A model generated the notes under the pieces. It saw only the letters and a list, made by a program, of their open reading frames with translations. It made no database searches and had not been told where the DNA came from. The position numbers and the translations under genes are program-made. Of a stretch of 9,626 bases of DNA, positions 6,558 to 9,626 are shown piece after piece. The first letter of the stretch is position 1, and each line of letters begins with the position of its first letter. Source of the stretch: Parapedobacter lycopersici_A (GTDB lineage Bacteria > Bacteroidota > Bacteroidia > Sphingobacteriales > Sphingobacteriaceae); contig NZ_JBEBRB010000087.1 in NCBI RefSeq assembly GCF_040395035.1, positions 1-9,626 on the forward strand, written 5' to 3'.

Positions 6558-6590
6558 ATATAATATATCATTTAATTAACATTAAAGCAA

Positions 6591-7034
6591 GTGAATACGT
6601 TAAGTTACAAAACTGTCTCTGCCAACAAAACCACCGTTAACAAACAATGGATTGTTGTTGACGCTGAGGGCGAGATTTTGGGGCGCTTGTCATCCCAGAT
6701 TGCCAAGGTAATCCGTGGCAAGCACAAGCCTTCGTACACCCCACACGTAGACTGCGGCGATAACGTCATCGTGATCAACGCAGACAAAGTTCGGCTAACT
6801 GGCAACAAATTGGATGACAAGGTGTACCAACGGTATACCGGTTATCCGGGTGGCCAGCGTTTTGAGTCTCCAAAGCAGTTATTGGCCAAACATCCCCATC
6901 GCATTGTAGAAAAAGCGGTACGGGGCATGTTGCCCAAAAACCGTTTGGGACGCGCATTGTTCAAGAACCTGTATGTCTACGCTGGAAGCGAGCATCCGCA
7001 TGCGGCCCAAAATCCAAAAACTGTTAAATTCTAA
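6591..7034 (+). CDS. rplM: 50S ribosomal protein L13 (uL13)
   Basis: The 147-aa product is ribosomal protein uL13, an early-assembly protein that binds 23S rRNA domains. It aligns from the first residue, NTLSYKTVSANK, typical for Bacteroidota, which fixes the start at the GTG 6591-6593; no ATG fits. The core shows WIVVDAEGEILGRLSSQIAK (20-39), the HVDCGDNVIVINADKVRLTG stretch (52-71) and the L13 signature RGMLPKNRLGRALFKNLYVY (111-130), followed by AGSEHPHAAQNP. The length is normal. It is the first gene of the operon and directly precedes rpsI, an order conserved in most bacteria. It has no Shine-Dalgarno sequence, unlike the two genes after it. Confidence 0.98.
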   Translation: MNTLSYKTVSANKTTVNKQWIVVDAEGEILGRLSSQIAKVIRGKHKPSYTPHVDCGDNVIVINADKVRLTGNKLDDKVYQRYTGYPGGQRFESPKQLLAKHPHRIVEKAVRGMLPKNRLGRALFKNLYVYAGSEHPHAAQNPKTVKF

Positions 7035-7038
7035 GGAG
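7033..7038 (+). promoter_or_regulatory. Strong Shine-Dalgarno site of rpsI
   Basis: AAGGAG lies seven bases before the rpsI ATG and overlaps the rplM stop codon (TAA 7032-7034), which supports translational coupling. Bacteroidota genes rarely carry such a site. Confidence 0.8.
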
Positions 7039-7045
7039 AACGAAC

Positions 7046-7432
7046 ATGTCAACAACAAACACTTCAGGAAGAAGAAAAACAGCAGTTGCCCGCATTTATC
7101 TGACTGCAGGCAACGGCAACATAACCGTAAACGGTAAAGATTATAAAACATATTTCCCTACATTGCCCTTGCAATACATCGTTACCCAAAGCACAGAAAT
7201 TGCTGGTGCGTCCGGCAACTATGATGTAAAAGTTAACGTAGCGGGTGGCGGTATCAAAGGACAGGCTGAGGCCATTCGTCTAGCGATATCGAAGGCGCTC
7301 ATTGAGCTCAACCCGGAAGTGAAACCTGCATTGCGTGCAAAAGGATTGGTAACACGTGACGACCGGATGGTTGAACGTAAAAAACCGGGCCGCCGCAAAG
7401 CACGCAGGAAATTTCAATTTAGCAAACGTTAA
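7046..7432 (+). CDS. rpsI: 30S ribosomal protein S9 (uS9)
   Basis: This 128-aa protein is uS9, located in the head of the small subunit, with its C-terminal tail reaching the P-site tRNA. Visible family features are the N-terminal GRRKTAVARIYL (8-19), the signature GGGIKGQAEAIRLAISKAL (67-85), LRAKGLVTRDDRMVERKKPG (96-115) and the basic tail ending in QFSKR, whose last Lys-Arg contacts tRNA. The length is normal and the start is clear from the ATG at 7046 and its AAGGAG site. It follows rplM by 11 bp and precedes rpsB by 21 bp, so the three are one transcript. Confidence 0.98.
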   Translation: MSTTNTSGRRKTAVARIYLTAGNGNITVNGKDYKTYFPTLPLQYIVTQSTEIAGASGNYDVKVNVAGGGIKGQAEAIRLAISKALIELNPEVKPALRAKGLVTRDDRMVERKKPGRRKARRKFQFSKR

Positions 7433-7438
7433 TTTTTT

Positions 7439-7444
7439 AAGGAG
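7439..7444 (+). promoter_or_regulatory. Shine-Dalgarno site of rpsB
   Basis: AAGGAG lies nine bases before the rpsB ATG. The wider sequence TAAGGAGAA recurs ahead of rpsI, so both internal genes of the operon share the same ribosome-binding motif. Confidence 0.75.
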
Positions 7445-7453
7445 AATCAGAAC

Positions 7454-8329
7454 ATGGCAAGAGCAACATATCAGGAATTACTGGATGCCGGTGTACATTT
7501 TGGCCACCTTACCCGTAAATGGGACCCGAAAATGGCCAAATACATTTTCATGGAACGGAATGGCATCCATATTATTGATTTGAATAAAACGCTGACTAAG
7601 CTGGAGGAAGCTGCGTCCGCTATCAAGCAAATCGTTAAATCAGGCCGGAAAGTTTTATTCGTAGCAACGAAAAAACAGGCAAAGGAAATTATTTCGGAGC
7701 AGGCAAAGGCTGTGAACATGCCCTTTGTCACCGAGCGGTGGTTGGGCGGTATGCTTACCAATTTTGCTACGGTACGCAAATCCATCAAAAAGATGGCAAA
7801 TATCGACAAGATGACCAAAGACGGCACTTACGATGTTTTGTCTAAGAAAGAGAAGCTGATGATTCAGCGTGAGCGTATCAAATTGGAAAGCCTATTGGGC
7901 GGTATTGCTGACCTGAACCGGTTACCAGCTGCGCTTTTCATCATTGATGTCAAAAAAGAGCACATCGCAGTAAGTGAGGCATTGAAATTGAACATCCCTA
8001 CTTTTGCGATGGTGGATACCAACTCGGATCCGACCCACATCGACTTCCCGATCCCTTCCAATGATGACGCAACCAAATCCATCAGCCTCATCAGCGCGAT
8101 TATCGGCAAAGCTATTCAGGAAGGCCTTGAAGAGCGGAAACGTGACAAGGAAGAAGAAGCGGAAAAAGAAGCCGCTGCCGCCAAGGCAAAAATTGACAAT
8201 GGTGAAGAAGGGGAAGCCGAGATAGAAGTAAAAGAAGCAAAGACGGACGCCGACACTTCAGGCAAACGCCCGCGCAAGGCAAAAGCGGAGGCTGCGGCCG
8301 AAGCGGATGCATCAAAAGACGAAGAATAA
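7454..8329 (+). CDS. rpsB: 30S ribosomal protein S2 (uS2) with long charged C-terminal tail
   Basis: The 291-aa product is uS2, which joins the small subunit late, beside S1. Residues 1-225 cover the family: YQELLDAGVHFGHLTRKWDP (6-25), the IIDLNKT strand at 40-46, FVATKKQAKEII (69-80), FVTERWLGGMLTNF (91-104) and FAMVDTNSDPTHIDFPIPSND (184-204). Residues 226-291 form an extra low-complexity tail of Glu, Lys and Ala, so the protein is about 50 residues longer than the E. coli protein (241). Such extensions occur in other Bacteroidota S2 proteins, but the role is unknown. The gene sits at the end of the rplM-rpsI-rpsB transcript; the rpsB-tsf order is near universal, yet here a hairpin and a 147-bp gap separate them. 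Confidence 0.97.
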   Translation: MARATYQELLDAGVHFGHLTRKWDPKMAKYIFMERNGIHIIDLNKTLTKLEEAASAIKQIVKSGRKVLFVATKKQAKEIISEQAKAVNMPFVTERWLGGMLTNFATVRKSIKKMANIDKMTKDGTYDVLSKKEKLMIQRERIKLESLLGGIADLNRLPAALFIIDVKKEHIAVSEALKLNIPTFAMVDTNSDPTHIDFPIPSNDDATKSISLISAIIGKAIQEGLEERKRDKEEEAEKEAAAAKAKIDNGEEGEAEIEVKEAKTDADTSGKRPRKAKAEAAAEADASKDEE

Positions 8330-8340
8330 TCTGCTTTCAG

Positions 8341-8411
8341 AAGCCGGATGGTAAACAGTAGGTTTCGGAAGCATTATTTTTCCGTTAACCCGCATTGCCA
8401 TCCGGTTTTTG
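8341..8411 (+). terminator. Two-tier hairpin and U-tract after rpsB
   Basis: An 11-bp outer stem (8341-8351 with 8398-8408, core CCGGATGG/CCATCCGG, one G-U) encloses a second hairpin at 8361-8390 (GGTT/AACC plus CGGAA/TTCCG, 9-nt loop). The outer stem runs into TTTTTGTTTT. This fits an intrinsic terminator 12 bases after the rpsB stop, although the branched loop is larger than usual and may permit partial readthrough into tsf. Confidence 0.6.
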
Positions 8412-8434
8412 TTTTAAGTTTTTCGCCACCTTTG
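8406..8434 (+). promoter_or_regulatory. Candidate tsf promoter
   Basis: CACCTTTGCAG at 8427-8437 differs from TAnnTTTG at one base and from the rplM -7 box mainly at its first base. A TTTTTG lies upstream at 8406-8411, but the 15-bp gap is shorter than the usual 19-21. It overlaps the terminator tail. A second weak match, CACATTTG, lies about 20 bp downstream. Confidence 0.4.
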
Positions 8435-8463
8435 CAGCGTGGCGCACATTTGTAAATACACAT

Positions 8464-8468
8464 AAGGA
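8464..8468 (+). promoter_or_regulatory. Shine-Dalgarno-like site of tsf
   Basis: AAGGA ends eight bases before the tsf ATG, within TAAGGAAAA. It is a weaker version of the motif ahead of rpsI and rpsB. Confidence 0.6.
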
Positions 8469-8476
8469 AAAATAAC

Positions 8477-9316
8477 ATGTCCACAGTACAAATCTCAGCA
8501 TCTGATGTAAATAAGCTGCGTCAACAAACCGGCGCAGGAATGATGGATTGTAAAAAAGCGTTGACGGAAGCAAACGGTGATTTTGAAGCCGCTATTGATT
8601 ACCTGCGAAAAAAAGGCGCTAAGGTAGCTGCGAGCCGTCAGGACCGCGACTCCAATGAAGGGGTTGTAATCGCTAAAACTACCGCCGATAGTAAGAAAGG
8701 TGTAATTATTGAATTGAATTGCGAAACGGACTTCGTTGCTAAAAACAATGATTTCATTGCTTTTGCACAGCAGATTGCGGATGTAGCAATTGAACATGCA
8801 CCGGATTCATTGGAAGCCCTGAAAGCACTGTCCATTGACGGGGTAAAGATTTCGGACTTATTGCTCGATCAAACGGGCAAAATCGGCGAAAAGATCGACA
8901 TTTCGAAATACGAAACTATTGCAGCCGAAAACGTGGTTGCCTATATCCATGGAAACTACCGTTTGGGTGTATTGGTTGGACTTAGCCATGCCGTTAACGG
9001 TGCGGAAGAAGCCGGCAGGGACGTTGCTATGCAAATTGCAGCCATGAATCCAGTAGCTATTGACAAGGGAGACGTGGATGCTTCCACAATCCAGCGCGAA
9101 CTGGATATTGCCAAAGAGCAAATCCGTGCTGAAGGCAAGCCCGAAGAAATGGTAGAGAAAATAGCACAGGGAAAACTGAACAAATTTTATAAAGAATCGA
9201 CACTGCTCAACCAGGAATTCGTAAAGGATTCGTCCAAGAATATTGCACAGTTCCTTGATGGTGTTTCCAAAGGTTTAACGGTTACTGTTTTCAAAAGAGT
9301 GCAATTAGGCGCTTAA
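8477..9316 (+). CDS. tsf: Translation elongation factor Ts
   Basis: The 279-aa protein is EF-Ts, the cytoplasmic nucleotide-exchange factor that frees GDP from EF-Tu. Residues about 5-45 form the UBA-like N-terminal domain (VNKLRQQTGAGMMDCKKALTEANGDFEAAIDYLRKKG). The TDFVAKN motif at 84-90, whose Asp-Phe contacts EF-Tu, opens the core domain, followed by the dimerisation region and the C-terminal module. The length is typical for the family. The start is the ATG at 8477, aligned from the first residue with known Bacteroidota EF-Ts. The reading frame closes with two stop codons in a row (TAATAA, 9314-9319). A strong terminator follows, so it ends its transcript; it is read either from its own promoter or by readthrough from rpsB. 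Confidence 0.98.
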   Translation: MSTVQISASDVNKLRQQTGAGMMDCKKALTEANGDFEAAIDYLRKKGAKVAASRQDRDSNEGVVIAKTTADSKKGVIIELNCETDFVAKNNDFIAFAQQIADVAIEHAPDSLEALKALSIDGVKISDLLLDQTGKIGEKIDISKYETIAAENVVAYIHGNYRLGVLVGLSHAVNGAEEAGRDVAMQIAAMNPVAIDKGDVDASTIQRELDIAKEQIRAEGKPEEMVEKIAQGKLNKFYKESTLLNQEFVKDSSKNIAQFLDGVSKGLTVTVFKRVQLGA

Positions 9317-9346
9317 TAAAACTAAGCACCCATTCCTTATTTATCA

Positions 9347-9382
9347 GGCCCGGTTTTCATGAAAATCGGGCCTTGTATTTTT
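9347..9382 (+). terminator. Intrinsic terminator of tsf
   Basis: An 11-bp stem, GGCCCGGTTTT (9347-9357) with AAAATCGGGCC (9362-9372) including one G-U, closes a CATG loop and is followed by TTGTATTTTT. It sits 30 bases after the tsf stop. The symmetric stem has little A tract on its left, so it works mainly on the plus strand. Confidence 0.9.
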
Positions 9383-9580
9383 AAACAACTTAGACCGCGT
9401 CGGATTGGCATAATATAGCCCCTGTACGATCGTTTTATATCCCGCTAGGCGGCCGGAAGTGATAATGGGTAAAGAAGAACTTCACAGGAGCAGAACCGCG
9501 CAGTGGTCGCCATAGCGGCAAGCGGATTATTCTTACCGTTTTCGCGTCTTGAAAACATCGGCCACAAAACTCATTTAAAC

Positions 9581-9609
9581 AAAAAAACCGATGCCATATT
9601 AGCACCGGT
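9581..9609 (-). terminator. Intrinsic terminator on the minus strand near the right edge
   Basis: On the minus strand ACCGGTGC (9602-9609) pairs with GCATCGGT (9587-9594), eight pairs with one G-U, around a 7-nt loop. A run of seven T follows (complement of 9581-9587). It therefore ends a gene entering from the right. The stretch between the tsf terminator and this element (9383-9580) holds nothing I recognise. Confidence 0.75.
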
Positions 9610-9613
9610 TCCG

Positions 9614-9626
9614 TAGCGGGGAGCAG
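9614..9626 (-). tRNA. Probable 3' end of a tRNA gene, cut by the window edge
   Basis: On the minus strand the window starts with CTGCTCCCCGCTA. This reads as the 3' side of a T stem (CTGCT), a 7-nt acceptor strand (CCCCGCT) and discriminator A, with no encoded CCA, as is common in Bacteroidota. A terminator begins five bases later, as expected after a short stable RNA. The acceptor strand would suit an initiator-Met tRNA with an unpaired 1-72 position, but with only 13 nt the identity is a guess and the call itself is unproven. Confidence 0.4.

Larger units (their letters stand above)
6176..6590. other. Divergent intergenic region between the TPR gene and rplM
   Basis: No protein-coding gene is supported here: the plus-strand frame open at 6296-6640 overlaps the rplM promoter and resembles nothing I know. 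The right third holds the rplM promoter and leader. The left part, which would be the 5' leader of the TPR gene, contains two copies of a 10-bp direct repeat (6209-6218 and 6262-6271) and a 9-bp perfect inverted repeat (6295-6303 with 6329-6337). A minus-strand match to TACATTTG at 6428-6435 could start a roughly 245-nt TPR leader. Confidence 0.6.

Noticed and set aside
6296..6640. Plus-strand open frame of 114 codons across the divergent promoter region
   Set aside because: It runs through the rplM promoter, leader and start, has no recognisable protein features, and lies in sequence with clear regulatory motifs.
9383..9580. Search for a small gene or RNA between the tsf terminator and the right-edge terminator
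   Set aside because: No open frame, promoter or stable fold stood out; only weak short repeats were seen.
1..9626. CRISPR arrays, insertion sequences, integrases, toxin-antitoxin or defence genes
   Set aside because: No repeat-spacer pattern, terminal inverted repeats with a transposase, or accessory protein family is present; the window is filled by core genes.

Overview
The window looks like chromosomal DNA from a Bacteroidota, most likely the Sphingobacteriaceae (Pedobacter/Parapedobacter-like). The grounds are the protein style of L13 (GTG start, then NTLSYKT), of S9 and of EF-Ts, a DUF4292 lipoprotein beside a TPR protein and an EnvC-like protein, and promoters of the Bacteroidota type (TTG, about 20 bp, TAnnTTTG) instead of the E. 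coli -35/-10 pattern. I see no insertion sequence, phage gene, CRISPR array or rRNA. This is a core-genome neighbourhood, not an accessory island.

Layout. (1) Positions 1-221, + strand: the 3' end of a PyrR-like phosphoribosyltransferase. It converges on the next gene with only 13 bp between the stops. (2) Positions 235-6175, - strand: a cell-envelope block. In transcription order it holds a periplasmic TPR protein, a DUF4292 lipoprotein (its start overlaps the TPR stop), a catalytically dead M23/LytM protein of the EnvC type, TatA, and an MltD-like lytic transglycosylase with two LysM domains. A hairpin terminator separates tatA from mltD. (3) Positions 6176-6590: a 415-bp divergent promoter region with a strong promoter for the ribosomal operon, plus a direct repeat and an inverted repeat on the TPR side. 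(4) Positions 6591-9316, + strand: rplM-rpsI-rpsB, a structured terminator, then tsf with its own leader. (5) Positions 9347-9382: a strong terminator after tsf. (6) At the right edge, on the - strand: a terminator preceded by what looks like the last 13 nt of a tRNA gene, so a leftward-transcribed tRNA probably continues beyond the window.

How the genes fit together. The minus-strand block is about making, remodelling and splitting the envelope. MltD cuts glycan strands. The EnvC-like protein has lost most of its zinc-site residues and should activate an amidase instead of cutting. TatA is a pore subunit for export of folded proteins; in E. coli two of the division amidases are Tat substrates. 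DUF4292 and TPR proteins are probably outer-membrane or periplasmic factors of unproven role. The plus-strand block supplies two 50S/30S assembly proteins, S2 and elongation factor Ts.

I did not find a convincing undescribed system. The points most worth a second look are: predicted 5'-terminal hairpins directly after the promoters of rplM, tatA and envC; strong Shine-Dalgarno sites before rpsI and rpsB in a phylum that rarely uses them; the two-tier hairpin between rpsB and tsf; and the tatA/envC/mltD linkage.
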